Positions 1-11,091 of a stretch of DNA of 64,000 bases are shown in pieces (positions within the stretch are counted from its first letter, which is position 1; the number at the start of each line of letters is the position of its first letter). The notes beneath the pieces were generated by a model that saw only the letters and a program-made list of their open reading frames with translations, had not been told where the DNA came from and searched no databases. The stretch comes from TMP-86 sp046347195 (GTDB taxonomy: Bacteria; Pseudomonadota; Gammaproteobacteria; Steroidobacterales; Steroidobacteraceae), in the NCBI GenBank assembly GCA_046347195.1, contig JAXMGQ010000011.1, positions 35,031 to 99,030 of the forward strand, given 5' to 3'. Made by a program: the position numbers and the translations under genes.

Positions 1-1
1 C

Positions 2-151
2 GACTACCAGTTCTCCAAGGGCCGGCTGCACCCCGGCGACACACCCGGGCATGGCGTGGACATCGATGAGAAGCTGGCCGCGAAGTATCCCTATCAGCGC
101 GCCTACCTGCCGGTGAACCGGCTGGAGGATGGCACGCTGTGGAACTGGTGA
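2..151 (+). CDS. Mannonate dehydratase-type enolase superfamily protein, C-terminal end (partial)
   Basis: The window opens inside this gene; only the last 49 codons are present. The visible tail contains GHGVDIDEKLAAKYPY and ends RLEDGTLWNW. This is the characteristic C-terminus of the ManD/RspA branch of the enolase superfamily, cytoplasmic Mg-dependent enzymes that dehydrate D-mannonate (some members D-gluconate) to 2-keto-3-deoxy-gluconate. The catalytic barrel lies outside the window, so substrate cannot be judged. The last 49 bases overlap, on the opposite strand, the 3' end of an aspartic protease gene. Its position beside TonB receptors and an oxidoreductase operon fits sugar-acid catabolism (inference). 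Confidence 0.8.
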   Translation, partial: DYQFSKGRLHPGDTPGHGVDIDEKLAAKYPYQRAYLPVNRLEDGTLWNW

Positions 152-495
152 GGATTCACGTCCAGCATGCGCGTGCGCGGCAGGATGACGAGGTCCATGT
201 CCTCCATGGGGATGGCACCCAGCAGCACCTGATCACCCATGACCAGCGCGCCGCAGAAGCCGATGCGGTTCTTGAAGCGAAGCTCGACAGGGCCGACGTA
301 AGGCACGCGCCGCCGGCTGCCGTCGGCCAGCGAGACTTCCTTGTGGTCGATGGTCTCCAGCGCGAGCTGGAATCGCACATGCTCCGGGATGCACAGGAAC
401 AGCGCTCCGGAGTCCGCCAGGGCTTGCGTTTCGATCACCGCAAGCGACGGGTCGCGCGGATTGCGCAGCACCAGCTCTCCCATCACCAGCGCCAT
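103..495 (-). CDS. Clan AA (retropepsin-like) aspartic protease, copy 1
   Basis: A small single-domain protein of about 130 residues with one Asp-Ser-Gly motif (LADSGALFLCIPEH, Asp near residue 28) followed by a beta-rich region containing DHKEVSLADGSRRRVPY and a PMEDMDLVI segment. That layout is typical of bacterial clan AA peptidases that form a retropepsin-like homodimer. The ATG at 495 is preferred because AGGAG sits six bases upstream; an ATG at 501 would abut it. A close paralog lies at 11081-11533, where the motif is Asp-Thr-Gly. The 3' end runs 49 bases into the convergent mannonate dehydratase gene, and its C-terminal tail differs from the paralog's. The physiological substrate is unknown. 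Confidence 0.75.
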   Translation of the reverse strand: MALVMGELVLRNPRDPSLAVIETQALADSGALFLCIPEHVRFQLALETIDHKEVSLADGSRRRVPYVGPVELRFKNRIGFCGALVMGDQVLLGAIPMEDMDLVILPRTRMLDVNPHQFHSVPSSSRFTGR

Positions 496-621
496 TGACA
501 TCTCCTGACGCTAACACCTGGGCCAAAGGATAGCCAGTCGGCCGCCCGCCGGGCATCGCGAAACCGCCGCAATCACCCGGAAAGTCGCGCCGAGGCGGGA
601 TGCAGGAATAACGCTCGGAAC

Positions 622-651
622 AAAAGGCCCGCGACGTTGCCGTCGCGGGCC
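622..651 (-). terminator. Rho-independent terminator of the first TonB receptor
   Basis: On the minus strand, after the receptor stop codon at 688, a perfect 11-bp stem (GGCCCGCGACG paired with CGTCGCGGGCC, loop of four) is followed directly by TTTTGTT. Strong stem plus T-tract on the receptor's strand makes this a convincing intrinsic terminator. Confidence 0.8.
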
Positions 652-687
652 GTAAGGAAGTGCCCAGGTCAGCCCAGGCGCCGGCTT

Positions 688-3126
<2,439 letters not shown>

Positions 3127-3207
3127 TGAATACCCCATGTGTGATTCGACTTGTCGACCGTCCGCATCGCGCACCTGCCGTTGCAACAGGTCCACGCACG
3201 GTTTTTT

Positions 3208-3235
3208 AGAATAAGGAGCCGGCTCCCGCCAACAA
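3208..3235 (-). promoter_or_regulatory. Possible sigma-70 promoter for TBDR 1
   Basis: Read on the minus strand, TTGTTG (3235-3230) and TATTCT (3213-3208) are separated by 16 bases, about 80 bases before the receptor start codon. The spacer contains the 12-bp palindrome GGAGCCGGCTCC (3215-3226). This is a pattern match only. Confidence 0.35.
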
Positions 3236-3240
3236 GCAAT

Positions 3241-3318
3241 CGTTTCTAATCGGTGCGATTAGAACATCTCATTCCGACCGCCGCCGACAACCCGGCTCCT
3301 ACTGATCTATGCTGCCGC
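3241..3318. repeat. Duplicated divergent control region, copy A
   Basis: About 69 of 78 positions match 6892-6968 in a hand alignment with one gap. Both copies sit just upstream of a minus-strand TonB receptor of the same subfamily. Copy B lies in front of the intact oxidoreductase gene (7005), while copy A lies in front of a broken piece of the same gene. The repeat includes the inverted repeat at 3244-3264 and a shared CCCGGCTCCT-TCTGATCTATGCTGCCGC-like stretch that may hold the plus-strand promoter. Confidence 0.85.
3244..3264. promoter_or_regulatory. Inverted repeat, candidate operator (copy A)
   Basis: TTCTAATC-GGTGC-GATTAGAA is a perfect 8-bp inverted repeat with a five-base spacer. 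It lies between the minus-strand receptor and the remnant of the divergent oxidoreductase. The same element, with two changes in the left arm, lies in copy B (6894-6914). No regulator gene is adjacent. Confidence 0.55.
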
Positions 3319-3341
3319 AAACGGGCGGTTGCGGCAACTGG

Positions 3342-3430
3342 ACGCAGGAGGCCCGGGTCATCAGCGTTGCGCGAGCGCCACAGGGCCGCTGGATTCGCAT
3401 CGCGTCATGGCATCGCCCACGTCTCGATGT
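3342..3430 (+). pseudogene. Remnant of the 5' part of a Gfo/Idh/MocA oxidoreductase gene
   Basis: This stretch aligns with 7084-7180 inside the intact oxidoreductase: it begins CGCAGGAGGCCCG and continues through a segment that translates to RHRAAGFASRHGI, against RHKAASFASRHGI in the intact gene. The start codon and roughly the first 27 codons are missing, so the repeated control region joins straight into codon ~28. The frame is not maintained, and the sequence stops matching where the esterase gene begins on the other strand. It is a dead duplicate left by the event that also duplicated the TonB receptor. Confidence 0.75.
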
Positions 3431-3450
3431 GCACAAGCGCGGGATGCGCG

Positions 3451-4488
3451 TCACTTCATGAACTGATTCAGGAAGCGCGCGACCTTGCCGCGCGCGAGCC
3501 GGGATTCGGGCAGATCAAAGCGGATTTCCTGAAAGGTGTGCACCATCCCTTCGTAAAGGTCGAGCTTCGCCGAGCCCCCTTGGGTGTCGATCGCCTGATA
3601 GAGCTGGACGAAGCCGCTGAGCAGCACCTCGCGTGTGCCACCCTGAATCAATACCGGCGGGAATCCCCTGCCGATCGTCGGCGAGAAATCCGCGAACACG
3701 GGCGAAACATAGGGATTCCTGCGCTCGGCCTCCGGCACGACCACATCGAGCATGCGATTGATGCCCGAGACGTCGAACGCCGGTTCATAGCGACGCAGCG
3801 TCGTCAGCGTCTCACCGCGCATGGTGAGGTCGGCGGCAGGAGACCATAGAACCACGGCTGCGACGGGGGACTTGCCCTGGTCGCGCATCTTGAGCGCCGA
3901 CCCCATGACCAACCCTCCCCCCGCCGAGGCTCCGACCAGGGCGATCGAGGTCGGTGGATGGCCCTGTTTCTCCACCGCATCCACCACCCTGATCACCTGA
4001 TCGATCATGGCCTCATAGCTCGCGAACGGCGCCAACGTATACCCTGCGGATATCACGCGCAGGCCCGTATCCGCGGCCAACGGTACCGAGGCGCCCAGGG
4101 AACTGGATGGCGAATTCATCACATATCCGCCCCCGTGGACGTAAATGATCACGCGGGCGTTTTCGCGATAGCCCTTGGGTCGGATATCGAGGACCGGTAC
4201 GCCATCGTAGGTTGCGTGGGTGATCGTCGGCTCGTACGCCTTCACGATGGCATCCATCGTGGGTCAGGCGTTGCTCGGTGGCCGATTGAGCCTTGCGCCA
4301 GCCATCCAGATCACCGGGCGCCGGCATCGATGGGTAGGTCGACGGATCCGGCAGTCCCCGGGTGAATGCCTGTGCTTCGGGCGAGATGGTGGCGGGTACA
4401 GGATTTTCGAAACGGTCCTGCCCCGCTGCCGGAGAAGCGCTACAGGGCGCAGGGCGACCACCGCGAACTGCGCCCTGTGGATTTTCAT
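3451..4488 (-). pseudogene. Secreted alpha/beta hydrolase of the HSL (family IV) esterase type, frameshifted
   Basis: The C-terminal 268 codons (up to 4257) are open and carry the HSL oxyanion motif HGGGYV, the nucleophile elbow GASAGG and a late VHTF histidine. The beginning is in other frames: SPEAQAFTRGLPDPSTYPS and GDLDGWRKAQSATEQRL upstream of 4258, and a signal-peptide-like start MKIHRAQFAVVAL at 4488. At least two indels (near 4258 and 4435) therefore break the gene. Members hydrolyse short acyl or aryl esters. The start lies about 15 bases after the stop of the upstream TonB receptor, so the two formed an operon. Whether the breaks are biological or sequencing errors is open. Confidence 0.7.
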
Positions 4489-4502
4489 CGGTATCACCGC
4501 GA

Positions 4503-6740
4503 TCAGTTGGTCTTGACGATGACCTTCAGACCGTAGATGCGCGGATGCGGCATCAAGCGGATGCCGGCGAGGCCGAAATGGTCCGACGTGCCGTTGAAGT
4601 AGCTCTTGTCGAACAGATTGTCGACATAGGCATTGACGCTGACGTTGTCGTTGCTGACCCCGGCTCGGAGGTTGAAAATGCTGTAGGAGGGATCCTGGTA
4701 CGGGAACGAGGGCAGGCCCAGCACCGGCGCGGCAGTCGCTTCCAGATTGCCGGCAACGGTGGATCGATAGACCCACTCCAACCGCACGAAGCCTTTGTAC
4801 GCATCGGCGATCTGCCTTGAATAGTCAGCCATGCCGTTCAAACTCCATTTCGGAGTCTTTGGCAGACGCTTGCCGGTCAGGTCGACCACTGTCCCGCCGG
4901 CCAGCACCGCATCGGGAAATGAACCGAACTCGCTGTCGAGATAACCCGCGCCGAAACCCAATTGCAGTCCCGGTGCGACGAGGGCCTGCATTTCCAGCTC
5001 GACACCCTTGTTCTTGGCGCTGGAGGCGTTCAAGGTCTTGGTGACGGCCGAGCTGATATCGTTCGGATCGGCCAGGTAATTCGTTTGAACCTGCAGATCA
5101 GTCCATTTCGAGTAGAAGATGGCGCCGTTGATGCGAACACGATTGTCCGCCAGGTCAGCCTTGAACCCCGCCTCATAGTTCCACAGCTTCTCCGGCTGGA
5201 ACCTCGGTGCTGATGCCGCCATTGATGTCGACGCCCTCGTCTTGTAACCCCGCGCAACCGAGGCGTAGGTGGTGATATTGTCGGTGGCCTTGAACTTCAA
5301 CACGGCGCGGCGAGAAGTTGTTGAACTTGCCCGAACCAGAGGCATCTGGAACCGCGCCTTCGAAGGCAACGACGCCGAAGTTCGACGTGTCGATCTTGTC
5401 TTCGGTAAAGCGGCCGCCGATGGTCAGGCCCAACTGATCGGTCAGGTTATAGGTGCCTTCGGCAAATGCTCCGAAACTCTTGGTCGTATAGACGATGTTG
5501 TTCTCGTTGATCCGGAAGCCATTCGGGATGGGCGGCAGCAGCCCGATCACATTGCCGTTTTCATCCGTGTACGAGCCCTCAGAGCCGGCGGTGATGGAGT
5601 TGAACGCCTTGAATTCATCCTTTGACACGATGCCGCCGAAGGTCCACTCAAAAGTCCTTTTGCCGGTGGACTGCAGTCTCAATTCCTGGCTGTACGACTT
5701 GCCCTTCCAGTGATTCAGCCGGTTGATGGCATCGACGCCGATGTTGTCCTGGTCGAAGGATCGGTCCGTCTTGCTGTCGATGTATCCGGAGATCGAGGTC
5801 ACCTCGAAACCATCGCCTTCGTAGTTGACGCGTCCGTTCAGGATCAATGAGCGGTTGTTGTTGAACTCCCGATGGTTGTGGTTCACCAGGCGCTGATTCG
5901 CCGGATAAAAGCCGATGCGGCCCTGGTTGATCGGCACGAAATCGGCGCCGAAGATGCTCTTCGTGTCGAGGTCGAGAACGCCCGAAGCCACCGAATTGTC
6001 CATACCCCCCTTTTCGTCCATGAAATTGACGTTCAAATCGACCGTCAACTTGTCGGTGGGCAGGATGCGTGCGGCGATGCGGAACGAGTTGGTCTTGTAA
6101 CCGCTATCCGGCGTACCGAGCGGGTTGACGTTCTTGATGTACCCATCGCTCTCGGAATGCTTGGCGACGGCCCGGAGGAAGAAATTGCTCGTGACGGGAA
6201 TGTTGACCACGCCGCCGATGTCCCAGGTGCTGAACCGGCTGAAGCCCGCTTCGCCTTCCGCATAGAACTTGCTGTCCGGTTTCCTGGTCGTGATGTTGAT
6301 GGCGCCGCCCAGGGCGTTCCGGCCGAAGTAGGTCCCCTGCGGACCGCGCAGCACTTCGACGCGCTCCACATCCTGGAGATCCGGATTGATCGTGCCGTTG
6401 GAGACCGCGCCGACACTGAGTTCATCGATGTAATAGCCGATCGAGCTGGCGGTGGTTGCTTCGGCAAGGTTCACGTTGCTGACGCCGCGAATGGAGACGT
6501 TGATGCTGCGGCCACCCGTCTGCCCATCTTCGGTAAATGCAATGTTGGGCGCGAACTGCAGATAATCCTTGGCTTCGTTGATGTTGGCCTTGGTCAGGGT
6601 TTCCGCATCGAAGGCGGTGATGCTGATCGGCACGTTCTGCAGCGACCTGCGCGTCGCTGGGCGGTGACCACGATTCCTGTGAGCGCATCATGCCGCTGTC
6701 ACCGGATGATTCAGCGGTGGCAAGCGTGGAAACCTCGGTA
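4503..6740 (-). pseudogene. TonB-dependent receptor (TBDR 2), frameshifted paralog of TBDR 1
   Basis: The sequence is a full receptor apart from indels. The plug (GPQGTYFGRNALGG, VPISITAF) and most of the barrel are open from 6633 to about 5305. The barrel then continues in another frame (KFKATDNITTYASVARGYKT) to a stop at 4503. At about 5305 CGCC appears where CGCGCC would restore the frame. Near 6645 a base is missing between GIVVTAQRRA and SLQNVPIS, and an in-frame stop lies just upstream at 6699-6701. A signal-peptide end (STLATAESS) shows in a third frame near 6735. The GRNALGG plug and duplicated control region make it a sister of TBDR 1. Confidence 0.8.
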
Positions 6741-6891
6741 CCAACATCACTATCGCGCAAATCAGGTATTCACCACGATGATCCTCTATGTTGAAGGCTT
6801 CGCCAGCCACTCTTGTTTCGTACTCGCGCACCGCACCCAGTCCTCGAGCTAAACGAGTATGCGTGTGCACCATGGAGTCCGTTCATGCGAT

Positions 6892-6968
6892 CGTTTCAAT
6901 CAGTGCGATTAGAACATCTCATTCTGGCGGTCGCCGCTAACCCGGCTCCTTCTGATCTATGCTGCCGC
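6892..6968. repeat. Duplicated divergent control region, copy B
   Basis: Second copy of the 3241-3318 element, placed between the broken receptor (minus strand) and the intact oxidoreductase operon (plus strand). The most conserved parts are GTGCGATTAGAACATCTCATT and the block CCCGGCTCCT.CTGATCTATGCTGCCGC. The rest of the roughly 260 bases between the receptor remnant and codon 1 of the oxidoreductase shows nothing else I recognise. Confidence 0.85.
6894..6914. promoter_or_regulatory. Inverted repeat, candidate operator (copy B)
   Basis: TTTCAATC-AGTGC-GATTAGAA corresponds to the perfect inverted repeat at 3244-3264, with two changes in the left arm and an identical right arm. It lies about 90 bases before the oxidoreductase start codon and probably controls that operon and, originally, the divergent receptor. 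Confidence 0.5.
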
Positions 6969-7004
6969 GATCGAACGATTGGAGGCAGCGGGACGAAGGA
7001 AACG

Positions 7005-7994
7005 ATGCGGCCGATTCATTGGGGCGTGGTGGGTACGGGCCGCATGGCGGCCGCGTTGACCGAGGCCATCGCATCACTTCCGCCGCAGGAGGCCCGCGTC
7101 ATCGGAGTGGCGTCGCGCGATCGCCACAAGGCCGCCAGCTTCGCCTCGCGCCATGGCATCCTCGCGCGTGAGGGCCTCGACGAGCTGCTCGCGATCGCCG
7201 AACTGGATGCCGTGTACATCGCGACCCCGCACACCGAGCACCACCGCGGCATGCTCGCCGCCATCGCCGCCCGCAAGGCCGTGCTCTGCGAAAAACCTTT
7301 CACGATCAATGCAATGCAGGCCAGCGAGGTGATCGAGGCGGCCCGCGCGGCGGGCGTGTTCGTGATGGAGGCGATGTGGACGCGGTTCCTGCCCTCCCTC
7401 ATCGCGCTGCGCGAATCCCTTGCCGCCGGCACACTGGGACCGCTGCAGATGCTGGTCGGGGGCGGCGCATTCCTGCCCGACCGGCAGTCCGGCCATTACC
7501 TGCTCGATCCCCATCGCGGCGGTGGAGCGCTGCTGGATGCGGGCGTCTACCTGGTGTCGCTCGCATCGCTCCTGCTGGGGCCGCCGTCGAATATACATGC
7601 GACCGGAATCATCGGCCCCACGGGCGTGGACGAGCAGCACAGCGTCCTGCTGCAGTACCCCACCGGCGCGGCGGCCTGCCTGTATGTCTCGCTGCAGGCA
7701 CGCCGATCCCCCGACCTCGAGATCCTGGGACGCAACGGCCGGGCCCGGCTCGAAGCGCCGGTGTTCCGGCCAGCCCGCATCACCTGGTGGGATGCCGATG
7801 GCCGCGAGAGCGTGCGTGACTACCCCATCGCCGGCAGCGGCTATGCCGCCCAGGTGCTGGCGGTGAACGAGGCGCTGCGCGCCGGCCGCACCTGCTGCGA
7901 GGTGATGCACCCGCGGGAGTCGCTTGAGATCATGCGGACGCTGGATGCCATCCGGGCGCAACTCGGGCTGGTCTACCCCTGCGAACGAACCTGA
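7005..7994 (+). CDS. Gfo/Idh/MocA family oxidoreductase, dihydrodiol-dehydrogenase-like
   Basis: A 329-residue NAD(P)-dependent dehydrogenase. The N-terminal Rossmann motif GVVGTGRMA is at residues 7-15, and the family EKP motif (Lys97) needed for catalysis is in CEKPFTIN. MEAMWTRFLP (residues 121-130) is the signature of the dimeric dihydrodiol dehydrogenase / glucose-fructose oxidoreductase-like branch, which oxidises or reduces sugars and cyclic diols in the cytoplasm. The start is the ATG four bases after GAAGGA. It is the first gene of a five-gene plus-strand operon (7005-11091). A broken 5' copy lies at 3342-3430. The natural substrate is unknown. Confidence 0.9.
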   Translation: MRPIHWGVVGTGRMAAALTEAIASLPPQEARVIGVASRDRHKAASFASRHGILAREGLDELLAIAELDAVYIATPHTEHHRGMLAAIAARKAVLCEKPFTINAMQASEVIEAARAAGVFVMEAMWTRFLPSLIALRESLAAGTLGPLQMLVGGGAFLPDRQSGHYLLDPHRGGGALLDAGVYLVSLASLLLGPPSNIHATGIIGPTGVDEQHSVLLQYPTGAAACLYVSLQARRSPDLEILGRNGRARLEAPVFRPARITWWDADGRESVRDYPIAGSGYAAQVLAVNEALRAGRTCCEVMHPRESLEIMRTLDAIRAQLGLVYPCERT

Positions 7995-8013
7995 ACTCTT
8001 GGGAGAGCATCAA

Positions 8014-8895
8014 ATGGCAGTGGTTCTCATCACCGGTTCGAGCAGCGGCTTCGGCGCCTCCGCGGCCCGACATTTCGCGCGTCGCGGCGACACCGTGTAC
8101 GCCTCGATGCGCGATCCCGCCGGCGCGGAGGAGCTGACCGGCATCGCGCGTCGTGAATCCCTGGACCTGCGCCCCGTCGCGCTCGATGTGACGCGGCCGG
8201 CGGAGTTCGCGCCGCTGGTCGCACGCATCGTGCGCGAATCCGGCCGGCTCGACGTGCTGGTCAACAATGCCGGCATCCTGCGGGCCGGCGCGTTCGAGGA
8301 TCTCACCGAAGGTGAGTTCCGGCGCGTGCTGGAGACGAACTACGTGGCGCCGATGCTGTTGTCCCGGGCCGTGCTGCCGCAGATGCGCGCGCAGAACGGC
8401 GGCTGGATCATCATGATCAGCTCGTTGTCCGGCATCGCGGGGCTCCCCGGCGATGTCGCGTACACGGGCAGCAAGTTCGCACTGGAAGGCGCCACCGAAG
8501 CGCTGCGCCACGAAGTGGACCGGTGGAACGTCAAGGTCGCGCTGGTCCAGGGTGGCCTGTATGCGACGCGCATCATGCAGCCGAGCCTGTCGGGACCGGA
8601 CCAGCTGCCAGCCGGGTATCCGGCCAACTCTCCCTACCGCCCGCTCATCGAACACCGCCAGCGCGAACTCGCCAGGCGCCTGCCCTCGGCCGCCGACCCC
8701 GACATCGTCGGCCGGCTGGTCGTGGAGATCGCGCAATCCGATGGCCGCCAGTTCCGCTGGCCGGCCGATGAGATCGCGAGGAAGGTGCTGGGCACGATGT
8801 GGGCGCAGGACGATGCCGCGCGCGATGCCTTTCTGCGCGGCGTGGCGGGCACGCCCTGGTGGAGCGCGGGCGATGCGCCGCCCTCGCAGGACTGA
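8014..8895 (+). CDS. Short-chain dehydrogenase/reductase (SDR)
   Basis: A 293-residue classical SDR. TGSSSGFG (residues 7-14) binds the nucleotide, NNAG is at 84-87, and the catalytic Ser137, Tyr150 and Lys154 (AYTGSK) are all present. At 293 residues it is longer than the usual 250, with a C-terminal extension as in SDRs annotated as oxidoreductases of steroids or sugars. GGGAGAG lies a few bases before the ATG, and the gene starts 19 bases after the oxidoreductase stop. The substrate is not deducible. Confidence 0.9.
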   Translation: MAVVLITGSSSGFGASAARHFARRGDTVYASMRDPAGAEELTGIARRESLDLRPVALDVTRPAEFAPLVARIVRESGRLDVLVNNAGILRAGAFEDLTEGEFRRVLETNYVAPMLLSRAVLPQMRAQNGGWIIMISSLSGIAGLPGDVAYTGSKFALEGATEALRHEVDRWNVKVALVQGGLYATRIMQPSLSGPDQLPAGYPANSPYRPLIEHRQRELARRLPSAADPDIVGRLVVEIAQSDGRQFRWPADEIARKVLGTMWAQDDAARDAFLRGVAGTPWWSAGDAPPSQD

Positions 8896-8901
8896 GCGGG
8901 C

Positions 8902-9894
8902 ATGCCACGACGCATCATCTTCCCCGCCGCGGGCCAGGTGCAGTACGCCAGCTTCGAGTCGCGCGCGCCCGGACCCGGTGAGATCCGCGTCCGCACGCTG
9001 TACAGCCTGATGAGCATCGGCACCGAGACGACCATCCTGCATGGCCGCTACGATGCGGGCACACACTTTGCCGCGCGCTTCTCCTTCCCGCAGATCAAGA
9101 CCGGCGTGCAGGCCGTGGGACTCATCGAGGCCTGCGGCGATGGCGTGAGCGAGTTCGCTCCCGGCGCGCAGGTCTTCATGCGCATGGCGCACACCGCCGA
9201 AGCGACGCTCCCGGCGGCCGCCTGCTCGCCGATACCCGAGGGACTCGATCTCAAGGCTGCCTGCTGGTGCGGGCTCGCCAAGACGGCCTTTCGCGCCGCC
9301 CATGCGGCGCCGTTCCAGCTCGGGGGCGAGGTTCTCATCCTGGGCGCCGGGCCCGTGGGGCAGATGGCGTTGCGATGGGCCGCGTGTGCCGGCATGAAGG
9401 ACATCACCGTGGCGGATGTCTCACCGCTCCGCCTCGATCTCGCACAACGCGGCGGCGCGACGCGCTGCGTGCAGGGACCTGCGGACGCGCTGCGCGCCAC
9501 GCTCGACCTGCCGCCCGGCGGGGGATTCGAGTTGGTGGTGGATTCCACCGGCAACCCGGCGGTGTTCGGCGCCGCGCTCGGCCTTGCCTGCCCGTTCGGC
9601 AAGGTGGTGCTGCTCGGGGACACGGGATACCCCGACCGGCAGCACCTCACCTCGGACCTCATGACCCGGGGACTCACGCTGATCGCCACGCATGATCACC
9701 ACGACCGCGGCGGTTTCGACCAGCGGCGCATCGATGCGCTGTTCTTCCATCTCGTGCGCTCCGGCGCATTCCGGCTGGAGGGACTGATCACCCACGAATT
9801 CGCTCCCCAGGACTGCGCCGCCGCCTACCAGCTCGCCAGCGAGCGGCGGCAGGACGCACTGGGTGTGCTGTTCGACTGGACTGCGACAGATTGA
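8902..9894 (+). CDS. Medium-chain dehydrogenase/reductase without obvious catalytic zinc site
   Basis: A 330-residue MDR-superfamily protein. An N-terminal GroES-like domain with LYSLMSIGTETT is followed by a Rossmann domain with GAGPVG (148-153) and ADVSPLRLDLAQ. The GHE motif and Cys of zinc alcohol dehydrogenases are not visible. The SIGTETT start and overall pattern resemble the bacteriochlorophyllide-a/threonine-dehydrogenase-like MDR branch. Six bases separate it from the preceding SDR, and the VOC gene follows after ten. It probably oxidises a polyol or hydroxy intermediate in the same pathway (inference). Confidence 0.85.
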   Translation: MPRRIIFPAAGQVQYASFESRAPGPGEIRVRTLYSLMSIGTETTILHGRYDAGTHFAARFSFPQIKTGVQAVGLIEACGDGVSEFAPGAQVFMRMAHTAEATLPAAACSPIPEGLDLKAACWCGLAKTAFRAAHAAPFQLGGEVLILGAGPVGQMALRWAACAGMKDITVADVSPLRLDLAQRGGATRCVQGPADALRATLDLPPGGGFELVVDSTGNPAVFGAALGLACPFGKVVLLGDTGYPDRQHLTSDLMTRGLTLIATHDHHDRGGFDQRRIDALFFHLVRSGAFRLEGLITHEFAPQDCAAAYQLASERRQDALGVLFDWTATD

Positions 9895-9904
9895 GGATCC
9901 AGGC

Positions 9905-10324
9905 ATGATCAAGCTCGCGCACGTGTGCATCGAATCCGCCGACCTCGAGGCCACCGAAGCTTTTTACCGGTGCCTGGGACTCAGGCGCCAGTTCGACTTC
10001 CGCAACCGGCAGGACCAGCTCGTCGGCTACTACCTCAAGTTCGATGATGAAACCTTCCTCGAGGTGATCGCCGTGCAGCAGGTGCGGGTGGAAGGCGCGG
10101 TGCGTCACTTCGCCATCCAGGCCGAGGATGTGGAGGCGGTGCGCCGCGCCCTCGTGGCGGCCGGGGTGGATTGCAGCGAGGCGTACGAGGCGGACGATCA
10201 CAATCGCATGTTCACCTGCCGCGACCCCAACGGGGTGTTCATCGAGGTCCAGCAGTACGGACCCGCAAGCCTGCAACGGCACGGCGGCACCTGCCCCGTC
10301 GACTACGTGCCGAGGCCCGCATGA
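9905..10324 (+). CDS. VOC superfamily (glyoxalase/dioxygenase fold) protein
   Basis: A 139-residue protein with paired beta-alpha-beta-beta-beta modules. IKLAHVCIESADLEATEAFY opens the first, with the metal-ligand His near residue 6. FLEVI closes it, and a second module has AVRHFAIQAEDVEAV with a terminal Glu in GVFIEVQQYG. His and Glu at these places are the usual VOC metal ligands, as in lactoylglutathione lyases. Small VOC proteins in sugar operons often act as isomerases, epimerases or lyases. The stop overlaps the next gene's start as ATGA, so translation is coupled. Confidence 0.85.
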   Translation: MIKLAHVCIESADLEATEAFYRCLGLRRQFDFRNRQDQLVGYYLKFDDETFLEVIAVQQVRVEGAVRHFAIQAEDVEAVRRALVAAGVDCSEAYEADDHNRMFTCRDPNGVFIEVQQYGPASLQRHGGTCPVDYVPRPA

Positions 10325-11091
10325 GCGGCGCCGCGCGGGTCTGCATCGTCACCGGCGGCGGCGCCGGCATCGGCCGCGCCTGCGTGGCGCAGTTCGCCTC
10401 GCAGGGACATCACGTGCTGGTGGCCGACCTCGATGCCGCGGCCGCCCAGGCGTCAGCGCAGGCCGCGCAACAGGCGCACGGCATCGAATGCGCAGGGATT
10501 GCCTGCGATGTCGCCCGCCGCGCCGACTGCGAGGCCGCCGCACAGGCCGCATTGTCACGCTGGGGACGCATCGACGTGCTGGTGGGCAACGCCGGCGTGC
10601 AGCAGGCGGCCCGGGTGCTGGATACGGACGAGGCGCAGTGGGAGCGGCTCGTGGGCGTGAACCTGCGCGGCATCGTGAATGCCTGCCGTGCCGTGCTGCC
10701 CAGCATGATCGCGCAGCACGACGGCCGCATCGTGCTCGTCTCCTCGATCAATGCCCTGCTCTCCCCGCCGGGCATGGGTGTGTACGACATGACCAAGTGC
10801 GGCGTCATCGGCCTTGCGAGGAGTCTCGCGGTGGATCACGGCGGCGACGGTGTGCGCGTCAACGCCATCTGCCCCGGCGCCACGCTCACCGATCATCACC
10901 TGAAGCTCGCCGCGCAGCGCGGCCAGAACGAGGCGCAGCTACGCGAGCGCACGCGCGGCTACGGGTTGCTCGGACGCGTGGCCGAGCCCGCCGAGATCGC
11001 CTCGGCCATTCACTTCCTCGCCAGCGATGCCGCCTCTTTCGTCACCGGCGCGACCCTGGTGGCGGACGGCGGATTCACGATCAAGGGCTGA
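10321..11091 (+). CDS. Short-chain dehydrogenase/reductase (SDR), last gene of the operon
   Basis: A 256-residue classical SDR with TGGGAGIGRA (11-20), NAG at 90-92, and catalytic Ser142, Tyr155 and Lys159 (YDMTK). The C-terminal LASDAASFVTGATLVADGG is the standard FabG-like ending. The ATG overlaps the VOC stop. Its last 11 bases overlap the convergent aspartic protease gene. Together with the other four enzymes it suggests stepwise oxidation of a polyhydroxylated compound. Confidence 0.9.
   Translation: MSGAARVCIVTGGGAGIGRACVAQFASQGHHVLVADLDAAAAQASAQAAQQAHGIECAGIACDVARRADCEAAAQAALSRWGRIDVLVGNAGVQQAARVLDTDEAQWERLVGVNLRGIVNACRAVLPSMIAQHDGRIVLVSSINALLSPPGMGVYDMTKCGVIGLARSLAVDHGGDGVRVNAICPGATLTDHHLKLAAQRGQNEAQLRERTRGYGLLGRVAEPAEIASAIHFLASDAASFVTGATLVADGGFTIKG

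Noticed and set aside
103..495. Retropepsin-like protease as a sign of a retroelement
   Set aside because: No reverse transcriptase, integrase or terminal repeats nearby; stand-alone clan AA peptidases are known in bacteria.
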